64,000 nt of DNA, taken from Gemmatimonadota bacterium. GTDB taxonomy: Bacteria; Latescibacterota; UBA2968; GCA-2709665. Below, in pieces: positions 36,115-44,597 of this stretch. The notes below the pieces were generated by a model. It was not told the origin of the DNA. It ran no database searches and saw nothing but the letters and a program-made list of their open reading frames with translations. Every line of letters begins with the position of its first letter. The stretch's first letter is position 1. The translations under genes were made by a program, and so were the position numbers. The stretch is from assembly GCA_028874335.1 (NCBI GenBank), contig JAPPJY010000070.1, positions 1-64,000 on the forward strand. Direction: 5' to 3'.

Positions 36115-37046
36115 CTACGGCGTTGGGCCGGGGATATGCTGCTTAATAAATGCTCGCCCTGTATGGTTTTCAACGATTTTGACCGCTGGAGTTCCGGTAA
36201 ACGTGTGGGTCGTTGCATGAAATACCGACAGACTGAGATCCTGCAACAAATCATCGTCCTCAAGCGATGAGACATTCAGTTGATGTTCTCGTAGATCTCC
36301 TCTTGAAATGTGCCTGCTATGGCTCTTGAATTGCTTGTGGTCGGCAAGCCAGCTGGACACCGATGACGCCATCTTCCAGTTTTCTTCACTGTCTCTAAAC
36401 ATATAGGTCGCGAGCCATGTCCGTACCAATTCCTTTGACAAACTCAATGCGGTTTCGCACTGCACCAGAAGATCGGGACCGTATTGACTTAACATCGGGA
36501 GCCAAGCCGACAGCTTTGAGGGGTCCGAACATTCCTGTTGGGCTCGATCGAACTGATCCAGAATTGCTTGTGCCGGGACGAAGCGTGTCCCCAACGAAGT
36601 ATTCAGTAAAACTTGTGGATCGGTCGGTCCTAAGAAAGAGTGCTTGCCAAGTACAATCTCGTCGGCTGCACAAGATATCATAGTCGCCGCCGACATTGCC
36701 AGTTGGGGAACAATGACTCGAATATGAGAGAACCGCAATCTCAGATAGGATACCATCGCCTCGGCCGCTTCGGGAGATCCTCCGGGACTGTGCAGAATCA
36801 GATCAAGGTTCTCGCCGTGCAAATCCGAGGTTACTTCCATAAGCGCGTGAATGTCTTCGTCACCGATTGAAACGAGCGGTGCCGGTGCTTCTTTTTGAAT
36901 CCATCCCGACGCGTAAAGTATCAGATTTCGACCGGTATATTCGTGCAATCTGAGAAGGTATCGTCTTCGAACGCCGTCAAAATCAGGCGATCCACCCTGT
37001 TGACCGGCCCGGCAAGTTCGGCCAGTATCTCGCTCCAGATCGGCAT
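36115..37046 (-). pseudogene. SDH-family (ClpP-like) serine protease, frameshifted near the 5' end
   Basis: The main frame (to 36115) contains TGRNLILYASGWIQK, LDLILHSPGGSPEAAEAMV, RVIVPQLAMSAATMIS with the serine nucleophile, and ADEIVLGKHSFLGPTDPQ: the SDH (serine dehydrogenase proteinase) family of ClpP-fold peptidases. The conserved N-terminus MPIWSEILAELAG lies in a different frame starting at ATG 37046, and the continuation GGSPDFDGVRRRYLLRLHEY is in the main frame. The switch lies near 36994-37015 in a GGG run; one extra base restores a single frame of about 310 residues. Either an inactivating or sequencing indel, or a restart at the ATG at 36948 (277 residues) without the N-terminus. 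A small gene lies just upstream. Confidence 0.75.
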
Positions 37047-37070
37047 AGACGACCGTTGTTCAGCGTCGAA

Positions 37071-37280
37071 TTACATTACATTTGCGTGGTCAGTCGTTGA
37101 TACTCTTTCCGTCGGTTTCGCTGCCAGACGGTAGGAATCGAGCCCTCTATCCGCATTCTGGTAATTGCGGTAGACCTCCATAACTTCTCGGACACCCGGA
37201 CGGGCGAGCGCTTCCCTTAACATGGCGGCATGTTGTTGCTTACGGTCGCAACGCTGGACGTCTGTTGTTTGTTCTGACAT
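37071..37280 (-). CDS. Small conserved-looking protein upstream of the SDH protease
   Basis: 69 residues; AGGGGAC lies about 8 bases before the ATG. Sequence EALARPGVREVMEVYRNYQ and DRGLDSYRLAAKPTERVST looks like a genuine small soluble protein rather than a chance frame. It ends 24 bases before the ATG of the SDH-like gene, so they are probably co-transcribed and may work together. Function unknown. Confidence 0.6.
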   Translation of the reverse strand: MSEQTTDVQRCDRKQQHAAMLREALARPGVREVMEVYRNYQNADRGLDSYRLAAKPTERVSTTDHANVM

Positions 37281-37844
37281 GGCGCGTCCCCTGTTGTCTT
37301 TTGTTCGATTTCACCAACCAAAAATCGAAATCTTGCTCGCTCCTCGACCGACAGTGCCAATTTCGTTTCATCCGGGATTTTTTCCCTCGGCATCTCGTCA
37401 GTCTATATCATACTCGGTCTTATCTGTAATATAACGGGCGTCAATGAGGTTGTCAAGACACGACCGGTTCTCCTCACATGTCTACCGCCGTTGGGCGCCG
37501 TTCGGTCGAGTGCATAGGACGTCGCCAGGGCCAACCGAATCGGAAACGGTTGACAGCGTCCGCCTGAAACCTCTATTTTTCGATCCGTACTGCTTTTTGT
37601 AAAAATCGACCGACTCTGTCCGGCACAAACGTGCGTGGGAACGTCAACCTGCGATGTCTGGGCGCCTTGCACACGCTTGTGCTGATTAACAGCCGCAGGC
37701 AGGTGAATGTTCTCGCCCAGTTGTTCGGCGGCCTGACCCACAATCCCAAGGGACGGCGCATCAAGCCAGCGGCGACCTGCGCGCTGGGGCGTTGACAAGC
37801 CGACCCTAACCTGGAATCACGTCTACATAGACGGGAACGGATCT
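37281..37844. other. Non-coding stretch before the gluconolactonase-like gene
   Basis: 564 bases. An open minus-strand frame (37403-37798) lacks a ribosome site and protein-like composition. No repeat, terminator or RNA gene recognised; promoters for both flanking genes must lie here. Confidence 0.5.
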
Positions 37845-38786
37845 ATGGACCTCGTAAGATACCCGGACAGCCGCGTCGAAGTGCTCGACGAGCGCTTCGC
37901 AAAGTACAAACTCGGGACCGCGGCCATCGAAATGCTCTGGACGGGCGGCCGGTGGCTGGAAGGCCCGGTATGGTTTGGAGACGGCCGCTATCTGCTGTTC
38001 AGCGATATTCCCAACAACCGCATCCTCAAGTGGGAAGAAGAGACGGGGGACGTCTCGGTCTTCCGCAAACCATCGAACAATACCAACGGGAATTCGCGCG
38101 ATCGCGAGGGTCGACTGCTATCCTGCGAACACGACGCGCGGCGCGTCACCCGCACGGAATACGACGGTTCGATCACGGTACTGATGGACCACTTCGATGG
38201 AAGGCCGCTGAATGCGCCGAACGACGTTGTGGTCAAATCCGACGGTTCGATCTGGTTCACGGACCCCGGTTACGGCATCCTGATGAACTATGAGGGACAC
38301 CGGGCCGAATTCGAGAACGACACGAACGTGTATCGCCTCGATCCGGACACCGGTGAAGCGACCGTTGTCGTGAGTGACTTCCGGCGGCCCAACGGCATTT
38401 GCTTCAGCCCCGACGAATCGCTGCTCTATATCGTGGATACAGGGCGGTCTGACGGGCACCAATATCCCACTCACATCCGGGTTTTCGACGTGGAAGGTGA
38501 AGGCCTTGCAAACGGACGCGTCTTCACCGACATGGACCCCGCGTCGGCGGACGGCATCCGCACCGACGTGGACGGCAACCTGTGGGCGGGGGTATGCTGG
38601 GCCGGTGAAGGCTACGACGGTGTGCACTGCTTCGCGCCCGACGGCGCCCTCATCGGCAAGATCCACCTGCCCGCCCCCTGCGCGAACCTCTGCTTCGGCG
38701 GCGCCAGGAAGAACAGGCTGTTCATGACCTGCTCACAATCGCTGTTTTCCGTATACGTGGAGACGGTGGGGGCTCAGGTGCCGTGA
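37845..38786 (+). CDS. SMP-30/gluconolactonase-family sugar lactonase
   Basis: 313 residues forming a six-bladed propeller. Metal ligands by family: Glu in RWLEGPVWFGDG, Asn in APNDVVVKSDGSIWFTDPGYG, Asn in RPNGICFSPDE and Asp in SADGIRTDVDGNLW, all present. These calcium enzymes hydrolyse sugar lactones (glucono-, galactono-type) to sugar acids, which could feed the mannonate-dehydratase-like pathway at the start of the window, though the two loci are far apart. No signal peptide. Confidence 0.88.
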   Translation: MDLVRYPDSRVEVLDERFAKYKLGTAAIEMLWTGGRWLEGPVWFGDGRYLLFSDIPNNRILKWEEETGDVSVFRKPSNNTNGNSRDREGRLLSCEHDARRVTRTEYDGSITVLMDHFDGRPLNAPNDVVVKSDGSIWFTDPGYGILMNYEGHRAEFENDTNVYRLDPDTGEATVVVSDFRRPNGICFSPDESLLYIVDTGRSDGHQYPTHIRVFDVEGEGLANGRVFTDMDPASADGIRTDVDGNLWAGVCWAGEGYDGVHCFAPDGALIGKIHLPAPCANLCFGGARKNRLFMTCSQSLFSVYVETVGAQVP

Positions 38787-38867
38787 AGCGGAGGGGAACA
38801 CGCGGCGGGGAAGGGAAAGGAGAAACAGGCGACGGATTATAGATAAAACGGAATCCTTACCAACGTA

Positions 38868-38904
38868 GAAAAACAAGAGCCGTCCAGGCGAGAGCCGGGC
38901 GGCT
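38868..38904 (-). terminator. Intrinsic terminator for the small gene at 38942
   Basis: Arms AGCCGTCC (38878-38885) and GGGCGGCT (38897-38904) pair with one G-T; on the minus strand the stem is followed by a T-rich run (CTTGTTTTTC). Confidence 0.65.
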
Positions 38905-38941
38905 TATTGAGTTGCGAACGTCTTGGCGGTTCGGGGAATAC

Positions 38942-39241
38942 CTATTCAATTTCCTGCAAAACAGATTCTCGCTCTGCGCCCCGTACTAAAATTCTCGGTC
39001 CCGAAGTCAAAGTCTCTGTAGGCAGATCAACAAGTAAATCATCATTGTAATCGGCGATAATTGATCCTCTTAGCGCTTGATTCTGACGATCACAAAACCG
39101 TGCCGGAACAAATGCCGTATAGGTCGCTCCGTTGGCGTCAAATTGAACCAGATATTCGTCAGAAGATCCCATTTTACGTAATTGACGGCACGCAATCCAA
39201 ACTTGCTGAGGCTCAGTACGCCACTCCGGGATTTGAATCAT
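38942..39241 (-). CDS. Small hypothetical protein
   Basis: 99 residues. AAAGGG lies about 10 bases before the ATG, and a terminator follows the gene, so it looks like a real short transcription unit. Sequence EYLVQFDANGATYTAFVPARF and LRGSIIADYNDDLLVDLPTE suggests a small beta-rich fold. No family recognised. Codon use is less GC-rich than in the neighbours, which may indicate transfer. Confidence 0.6.
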   Translation of the reverse strand: MIQIPEWRTEPQQVWIACRQLRKMGSSDEYLVQFDANGATYTAFVPARFCDRQNQALRGSIIADYNDDLLVDLPTETLTSGPRILVRGAERESVLQEIE

Positions 39242-39442
39242 ATCAATACCCTTTCATTGAGATTGAGACGTAACTGAACGTGCGATCGCAGTCGGTGGCT
39301 AGTCAAGATAGGGTGATAACCGAATGTAGTCAGGATTAATCCAGGCGTCAAGAGCGGGTATATTGATGGAGGGCATCGAGTATTGTCGTTCTGTCTTCAA
39401 TTCGACCGGATCTTCCGCCAGTCATCAAATTGTCAACACCCC

Positions 39443-39604
39443 TCATCGGCTCCGATCGAGGTACTTCCGCCCGCCTGGTACTCTTTGCCGGGAGTTCAAT
39501 GGCGCCCGCTTTACACTCTCTGGTATTTCGTCGACTGTGCCGGGCGACGGTTTGGCAATCGGGCGTTCTCTCCTTCGCTTCGACCTATTCTTCTCTGTCG
39601 TCAT
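39443..39604 (-). CDS. Possible 53-residue basic protein
   Basis: Starts MTTEKNRSKRRRERPIAKPS; GAGGAA lies about 7 bases before the ATG. Strongly basic N-terminus, then VDEIPESVKRAPLNSRQRVP. Good ribosome site and composition, but no family recognised. It lies upstream of the small gene at 38942 on the same strand. Confidence 0.35.
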   Translation of the reverse strand: MTTEKNRSKRRRERPIAKPSPGTVDEIPESVKRAPLNSRQRVPGGRKYLDRSR

Positions 39605-39669
39605 AGCGTTTCCTCGCCAAGGTCAACGTCGATTCGTTATAGGTCTGATGCCAGTCTGTCAGGACAAGG

Positions 39670-39692
39670 CGGGCGCCCACAAGGGACGCCCC
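39670..39692. repeat. REP-like palindrome, second copy
   Basis: GGGCGCCC-ACAA-GGGACGCCC (one bulge), the same core as 32747-32769. Confidence 0.7.
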
Positions 39693-39838
39693 TACAAACC
39701 CGTTTTTCGACAGGAATGGCTAATTGGTGTCGCGTAGAACGGACAGATTTCCTACGTATTTCGCATCCGACTTGTAATATACGCCTGTTTTTTCAAAAAA
39801 CGACCGGCGAATTCGCCTGAGCGAGGCATAATAAGGAA

Positions 39839-39876
39839 AAGGTCCTGGAGATCGCTGTTTGATCCCCCAGGACCTT
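39839..39876. other. Strong 10-base-stem hairpin
   Basis: AAGGTCCTGG and its exact complement CCAGGACCTT are separated by 18 bases. Read on the minus strand it is followed by TTCCTTATT, so it could be a terminator or an attenuator-like element; no gene assigned. Confidence 0.5.
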
Positions 39877-39971
39877 GAACCGCATCTGGTGGGCACGTGG
39901 CGTGAACCCCATCGCAGAAAACATAGCGGATGGTTGACAATGTCGCGCGCGGGCCATATACGGAAAGGCGT

Positions 39972-40130
39972 CAAAATCCCCCCACCGCATCAGCCTTCGC
40001 CAGCCCTTCGACAAGACCCGGCGACGGCTCGGCTTCTGCGACTCCCCCTCAAGGGGGGAGTGATTGATTCATCAAGCGGGCACATGCGTTACCTGCCACC
40101 TATCTCGATGCGGCCGAGCAGAGCGAAGCC
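39972..40130 (+). repeat. 39-base-core repeat family, copy 2
   Basis: Core 40026-40064 is identical to the copies at 22470 and 41348. The left flank (AAAATCCCCCC then CCGCATCAGCC) is shared with copy 3. Confidence 0.85.
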
Positions 40131-40158
40131 GCACTCGAACGAATCCATAAAGAAAAAA

Positions 40159-40185
40159 GGGCCGATCGATATTCAGATTCGGCCC
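40159..40185 (-). terminator. Intrinsic terminator downstream of infA
   Basis: Arms GGGCCGA and TCGGCCC are perfect complements with a 13-base loop; on the minus strand the stem runs into TTTTTTC. It is about 120 bases past the infA stop codon. Confidence 0.75.
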
Positions 40186-40302
40186 GTTTGTGCGGATATC
40201 TGCAGCAATGTGCCGCGTATGCAGCGGTAAGCGCATGCCTTTCGTACAGAAGTCCGCGTGGATTGTAACTTCGTTTATTTACTGCAAATAACGACCAGCC
40301 GA

Positions 40303-40587
40303 TTAACGCCGGCGCCTGGGCCGGTTGCCGCCGCCCCTGCGCTTACCGCCCGCATCGTCGGGCGGGGGCAGCCGGTGCAGCCACACGATGCGCCCGCGAT
40401 TCAGATCGTAAGGCGAGGTCTCGATCGTCACGCGGTCACCCACCAGAACACGGATATTGAAGCGCCGCATCTTGCCCGACGTATATCCCAGTATCTGATG
40501 TCCGCCCTCGACTTCCACCATGTATTGCCCGTCCGGAAGCGTATCCGTGACGGTTCCTTCAAGCGAAACCTTTTCCTCTTTCGCCAT
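40303..40587 (-). CDS. infA: Translation initiation factor IF-1 with a basic C-terminal tail
   Basis: 94 residues; GGAGGTGG precedes the ATG. The first 72 residues are a canonical IF-1 OB-fold (MAKEEKVSLEGTVTDTLPDG, GKMRRFNIRVLVGDRVTIE, SPYDLNRGRIVW). IF-1 normally ends here; this copy continues with about 20 residues rich in Gly and Arg (GGKRRGGGNRPRRRR). IF-1 binds the 30S A site during initiation; the extra tail could add RNA contacts. It is not embedded in a ribosomal-protein cluster. Confidence 0.93.
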   Translation of the reverse strand: MAKEEKVSLEGTVTDTLPDGQYMVEVEGGHQILGYTSGKMRRFNIRVLVGDRVTIETSPYDLNRGRIVWLHRLPPPDDAGGKRRGGGNRPRRRR

Positions 40588-40659
40588 GCCACCTCCAGCT
40601 TCAGATAAGAAAATCTACTTCAGATTGGGCTTTCAATTTATGTGAATGCACAAACGGTG

Positions 40660-41142
40660 TCAAGCGGCATCTTCGATATAATCGACCGTCATCCGCAGCG
40701 CCTGTTCGGCAATCCGCACGCGAATCTCATTTCGGTCACCTCCGAACACAAAGCATTCACACCGGACACCATCCGGCGTCGAAAGCGCAATATATGACGT
40801 TCCCAACGGCTTCGGCGATCTTCCGCGAATCGGTCCGGCGATGCCCGTTTCCGCCAAACCCAGCGTAGAATGGCTTGTCCTGCCCACGGCTTCGGCCATG
40901 GCTGAAGCCACTTCTTCACTCACCGCGCCGCAGCGTTTCAGCAGAGATTGGGATATCCCCAGCGCCTGGGTCTTGGCCGTGGCACTGTAAGGCACCAGTC
41001 CGCGCTCGAAAAAGGCCGAACTACCCGGCACGCTTACAATGCGGGAGCTGATCAGCCCGCCCGTCGTGGTCTCCGCGACGGAGAGGGTCCATCCCCGATC
41101 GGTCATCAATCCGCACAGCCGCACTTCAAGAGAATCAGACAA
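40660..41142 (-). CDS. pncC: CinA-family nicotinamide-nucleotide amidohydrolase
   Basis: 160 residues with a TTG start at 41142; an ATG at 41103 is possible but would remove the usual first helix. Seen: SVAETTTGGLISSRIVSVPG (family VAESCTGG), SSAFFERGLVPYSATAK, GLAETGIAGPIRG, and KPLGTSYIAL. This is the stand-alone C-terminal CinA domain, which deamidates NMN in pyridine nucleotide salvage. The family serine/Cys of ESCTGG is Thr-Thr here, a variation worth noting for activity. Confidence 0.85.
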   Translation of the reverse strand: MSDSLEVRLCGLMTDRGWTLSVAETTTGGLISSRIVSVPGSSAFFERGLVPYSATAKTQALGISQSLLKRCGAVSEEVASAMAEAVGRTSHSTLGLAETGIAGPIRGRSPKPLGTSYIALSTPDGVRCECFVFGGDRNEIRVRIAEQALRMTVDYIEDAA

Positions 41143-41255
41143 AGAGACCGGACCCCGCTTTCTACCCTGATTATACCTGCGTTCGGATGCACGTCAAGAA
41201 TCTCGCAGAAAGGCATCAACGCTCAATGCGCTCATGTTGAATTCGATGAGGGCTT

Positions 41256-41445
41256 GAAAATCCCCCCTCCGCATCAGCCGTCGCCGGCTCTTTCCGCATG
41301 CTTGCTTCAACCAGCTCAGCACAAGCAGGGCGATGGCTCAGGGGACCGGCTCGGCTTCTGCGACTCCCCCTCAAGGGGGGAGTGATCTGAATTGAACCTA
41401 CGCGTTGTCACCCAGCCATCAGGCTGCGGGCGAGCAGACCGCAGC
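41256..41445 (+). repeat. 39-base-core repeat family, copy 3
   Basis: Core 41348-41386 identical to the two other copies, flanked by the shared AAAATCCCCCC-CCGCATCAGCC left end and a CATCAGGCTGCGG right end. The rest of 41143-41459 holds nothing else recognised. Confidence 0.85.
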
Positions 41446-41459
41446 CGCGCCATTGCACG

Positions 41460-42899
41460 CTAATACGGTCTTCGCCCGAACGGGTCGGCCGCCCGCAGTT
41501 CCGCCTCATCCGTGGGTCTATATGGCGTACCGACCAGCGCGCCGTCTCTAACCGTGGAATCGCCGCGCGCGTGGAGAAGCTCGATCAACCGGCGTCTCCA
41601 GACGGAAACGCGGGCCTCGTCCCCGGCCAGGTTGTTCACTTCATTCGGATCGACGTTGAGATCGAACAGATACTCCCTGCCGCCGAGGCGGAACCACATG
41701 TACTTGTACCGCCCGTCCGTCAGGCAATGGTGGCGGCGCTGTTCCGCACCGATCTCTCCGTGGAATATCCGGTCACCGACCGGATCGCCGCCTTCCAGCG
41801 CAGGCAGCAGCGACACCCCGTCGGCCTGCTCGGGGACGCGGCCGCCCGCCGCCGAGACGAACGTGGGCAGTATGTCGACGAGCGATACCGGCTTCTCATA
41901 TCTGCGGGCAGGATTTGCCCCCTTCCATCCTCTCGGCGGCCGTAAAATCAGCGGTACGCGACCGGAACCTTCAAAGAAGTGAGACTTGAAGAAGAGTCCG
42001 AAGTCCCCAATCATATCTCCGTGGTCCGAGGTAAAGATCACCAGCGTGTCGTCCCACAACCCCTTCCAGCGGAGCGCGGCTAAAAACCGCCCGATCTGAT
42101 GGTCGATATGGGTAATCTGCCCGAGGTAGTGACGCCGTGCGCGGGCGATCCTCGAGGGCGACATGCGGTCCCAGTCGTAACGCGGCGGCGCCTCCTGCAG
42201 TTCCGGCGGGAGGAAATCGTCATCGGGCGCGCGGATGGGCGGCGGCACGTCTTCCGGGTTGTACCAGGTGTCGTACGGCGCCGGAGGATCGTACTGCGAG
42301 TGCGGCCTGCTGAAAGACATCCACAGAAAAAACGGACAGGTGGGATCCCGCCTGTCCAGAAATTCGATACACTCGTTCGCCGTCCACGTGTTCACGTGGT
42401 GGGTTTCGGGAACCACCGACCTCCGCGAGAACACGTCGTTATTCCCGATGCTCGTTGCCCGCTCGAGACCCGCGTAAGGCGTTTTCTCGAGCCACCGGTG
42501 ATAATCGTCACCCTCACGGTACCGGCCCGACTCGTTGATGATGGTATTGTCGAACCCCAGCCGTGCCCGCTGCGGGCTGAAGTGCGCCTTGCCAATCAGT
42601 TGAGTCTGATACCCGAGTCCGCCCAGAATTCGGGGCAGGGTGTCTGTGGTTCCGAGCGCCCTGCTCGAATTGGTGAAATACCCTGTATTGAAGGGAGACC
42701 GGCCGGTCATCATCACCATGCGCGCGGGTACGCACACCGGACATGGCGAATACGCCCTGGGAAAATACACGCCCTCGTTCGCAAGCTGGTCCAGATGGGG
42801 CGTTTCGAGAACAGGATGACCGTCGATCCCGGTGCAGTCGCCCCGCTGCTGGTCCGTGGTGATGAAGACGATATGGGGTCGCTCGACGGAATCGGCCAT
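41460..42899 (-). CDS. Type I sulfatase
   Basis: 479 residues from the ATG at 42899, preceded by AAGGGG. Metal-site DQ in VFITTDQQRGD, formylglycine motif CVPAR at 56-60 (CxPxR, with Cys56 to be oxidised by a sulfatase-maturing enzyme), FTSDHGDMIGDFGL with further metal ligands, and a C-terminal YKYMWFRLGGREYLFDL subdomain. It hydrolyses sulfate esters, probably of glycans or small metabolites. No signal peptide is seen. It follows the PmoA-like gene by 43 bases, one operon. Confidence 0.92.
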   Translation of the reverse strand: MADSVERPHIVFITTDQQRGDCTGIDGHPVLETPHLDQLANEGVYFPRAYSPCPVCVPARMVMMTGRSPFNTGYFTNSSRALGTTDTLPRILGGLGYQTQLIGKAHFSPQRARLGFDNTIINESGRYREGDDYHRWLEKTPYAGLERATSIGNNDVFSRRSVVPETHHVNTWTANECIEFLDRRDPTCPFFLWMSFSRPHSQYDPPAPYDTWYNPEDVPPPIRAPDDDFLPPELQEAPPRYDWDRMSPSRIARARRHYLGQITHIDHQIGRFLAALRWKGLWDDTLVIFTSDHGDMIGDFGLFFKSHFFEGSGRVPLILRPPRGWKGANPARRYEKPVSLVDILPTFVSAAGGRVPEQADGVSLLPALEGGDPVGDRIFHGEIGAEQRRHHCLTDGRYKYMWFRLGGREYLFDLNVDPNEVNNLAGDEARVSVWRRRLIELLHARGDSTVRDGALVGTPYRPTDEAELRAADPFGRRPY

Positions 42900-42942
42900 C
42901 GGAAAACCCCTTCCTTCAGCGCGCCGGCGCCCTTCGCACAGT

Positions 42943-44139
42943 CTACCCGGCCTCCACGACCGGCGGATGCGCAAAATCGTGGTAGCGTTCGGTGATCTGA
43001 CCTTCGGACGCGTCACCCTTGTGCACGTAGAACCTGTATCGACCGGTCAGGGTCTCGCCGGGCGGCAGCACGTGGTTCCCGCGCCGTCTCGGGTCGGCAT
43101 AGAAATGGGAATGGCCGAAGGGATTGGCCGTCATCAGGCCGTAGTTGCGCACGTGCCAATAGGTGGGATGCCTGAAGCTATCGGGATGGTCCATAATGGC
43201 CACGCCCACGCGATTGCCGTTCACCGGGCCGGTATAGTGGCACCAGGCCGCCCGTTTGCCCCAGGTCTCGTCCTCGTTGACGCCCCCGATCGCGTTTTCG
43301 ATCCTGCCGCCCTCGCCGGACCGCACTTCCATGGATTCGGCGACGCGAATCGACGCCAGGCCGCCTTCCTTCGTGTCGCCGAAGAGTACGTCGATCTTCG
43401 GTGCGGTCAGCGTGACGTGCAGGTCGAAGATCCTCACGTCCGACCCGGTACGGTAGAATGTCCAGGCCGCCCGTTCCTCGCAGATCACGTTGGATCCGTG
43501 CTCTCCGCGCCAGGCGTCCGCGCCCTCCCAGTTGCTGATGGATACGATCCGGCCGTAGACCGGTCCGCTCCCGAGTTCGTCGAAACGCTGTTGACGGGTC
43601 CACGCGTGCCCCTCACCTTCGCTCCAGTTGTTCCATCCGTTCACGTGGCCGTGCGAAATCCAGACGGACCGATGGTGATGATGGTCTCCTTCCCCCTCGT
43701 TGATCAACGGTCGCGTGATTCCATCGCCGTACGGCCCAATCAGCGGATACAGGTGCGGGCGCACGAGGTCCTTCCCGAAGCAATAGCTCGTAAAATCGGT
43801 ACCGTCGATCCGCACCTGAATTCTGCTTTCGGCCTCCGACAGTTCCACCCCGCCGCCGGACGATGCCGACCCCCCGGAATCCAGCTCATAGTCCGCCGTC
43901 TCTCCCGCCGGCAGATCGTCCACAATCCAGCTCACGCGAACGCCATCGTCCTCGCTTTGTACCTGGCAGGGCGTGGCGCCGCGCGGACCAGCCAGACCGA
44001 CATTCCCTTTCTCGGTCCCGAGTCGTTCCAGGAGGTCGAGGTTCCGTTGCATCGTGCCCGGCCTCTTCACGAATACGGAGACCGGACAGTTGACTCGCCG
44101 GTGAGGCCCGGCCTGAACCTTGAACTTTAGATCCGACAC
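42943..44139 (-). CDS. PmoA-like (DUF6807) family protein
   Basis: 398 residues with GTG start at 44139 and AAGGGGG just upstream. Seen: RPHLYPLIGPYGDGITRPL, the histidine-rich GEGDHHHHRSVWISHG, RTGSDVRIFDLHVTLTAP, and a C-terminal GRYRFYVHKG segment, typical of the family often labelled methane oxygenase PmoA although unrelated in function to that enzyme. The family is common beside sulfatases and Gfo/Idh/MocA enzymes in glycan-degrading bacteria. The histidine cluster suggests metal or sugar binding; activity unknown. Confidence 0.8.
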   Translation of the reverse strand: MSDLKFKVQAGPHRRVNCPVSVFVKRPGTMQRNLDLLERLGTEKGNVGLAGPRGATPCQVQSEDDGVRVSWIVDDLPAGETADYELDSGGSASSGGGVELSEAESRIQVRIDGTDFTSYCFGKDLVRPHLYPLIGPYGDGITRPLINEGEGDHHHHRSVWISHGHVNGWNNWSEGEGHAWTRQQRFDELGSGPVYGRIVSISNWEGADAWRGEHGSNVICEERAAWTFYRTGSDVRIFDLHVTLTAPKIDVLFGDTKEGGLASIRVAESMEVRSGEGGRIENAIGGVNEDETWGKRAAWCHYTGPVNGNRVGVAIMDHPDSFRHPTYWHVRNYGLMTANPFGHSHFYADPRRRGNHVLPPGETLTGRYRFYVHKGDASEGQITERYHDFAHPPVVEAG

Positions 44140-44415
44140 ATTACCCCCTTAAAGAAGGAAGAAGGAAAAAGGTAGAAGGAAGAGCACGCACTCTGCTCCA
44201 GCCTTACTCAATTTAAAATAGAAAGTTGCCGACCACAATTCGTCAATTCCCAGCGACGTTGTATGGGAGCTTCTCAGGAAGATGAAAGGCGATCCGAAGT
44301 CACAATTCGGCGATTTTCAGATTCAGAGGACTCAGTCTTCTCACTTCTCACTCCTCTCTTCTCTCTTTTCACCGCCTTAAATAATCAATCGACCATCGAT
44401 GTCAAGCGGATTCGC
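44140..44415. other. Intergenic region upstream of the thiamine operon
   Basis: Contains a purine-rich low-complexity run (44151-44185, GAAGGAAGAAGG type) and a pyrimidine-rich run (44337-44370). No gene seen. The promoter proper starts at 44416. Confidence 0.5.
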
Positions 44416-44444
44416 TTGACGGAGCGCGGCCGAACCGCTATCTT
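44401..44444 (+). promoter_or_regulatory. Sigma-70 promoter of the thiamine operon with overlapping inverted repeat
   Basis: TTGACG (44416-44421), a 17-base spacer, and TATCTT (44439-44444) form a near-consensus promoter whose start site would fall just before the riboswitch. A perfect 8-base inverted repeat GTCAAGCG-GATT-CGCTTGAC (44401-44420) overlaps the -35. Confidence 0.75.
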
Positions 44445-44456
44445 TGTCCCCATAAA

Positions 44457-44531
44457 ACGCAGGGGTGCTCGCCCGCCGAGCTGAGAACATACCCTTTGAA
44501 CCTGATCCGGATTATGCCGGCGCAGGGAGTC
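44457..44531 (+). promoter_or_regulatory. TPP riboswitch (THI element)
   Basis: Contains the conserved blocks AGGGGTGCT, GAGCTGAGAA..ATACCC, GAACCTGATCCGGATTATGC and GCGCAGGGAGT in order and spacing of the thiamine-pyrophosphate aptamer. It sits directly upstream of thiO and is followed by an intrinsic terminator, so TPP should switch transcription off. Confidence 0.95.
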
Positions 44532-44546
44532 GAGGAACCGCACCCC

Positions 44547-44584
44547 AGCCGCTTTTCGACCAGATCGAGGGCGGCGGCTTTTTT
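44547..44584 (+). terminator. Riboswitch expression platform: intrinsic terminator
   Basis: AGCCGC (44547-44552) pairs with GCGGCT (44574-44579) and is followed by a run of six T, ending 13 bases before thiO. Confidence 0.8.
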
Positions 44585-44597
44585 GGAACTCTTCCAG

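Larger units (their letters stand above)
39242..40302. other. 1-kb stretch with one possible small gene, hairpins and a repeat
   Basis: Holds a possible 53-residue frame (39443-39604), a REP-like palindrome (39670-39692), a strong hairpin (39839-39876), repeat-family copy 2 (39972-40130) and the infA terminator (40159-40185). Confidence 0.6.

Noticed and set aside
37403-37798. 131-residue minus-strand frame before the gluconolactonase-like gene
   Set aside because: Low-complexity composition, no ribosome site and no family; treated as non-coding.
39363-39820. Two overlapping plus-strand frames of 124 and 145 residues
   Set aside because: They run through a REP-like palindrome and do not have coding-like composition; the minus strand has the better small frame.
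44496-44597. Upstream ATG as start of thiO
   Set aside because: It lies inside the TPP riboswitch aptamer, and the extra residues have no family counterpart.
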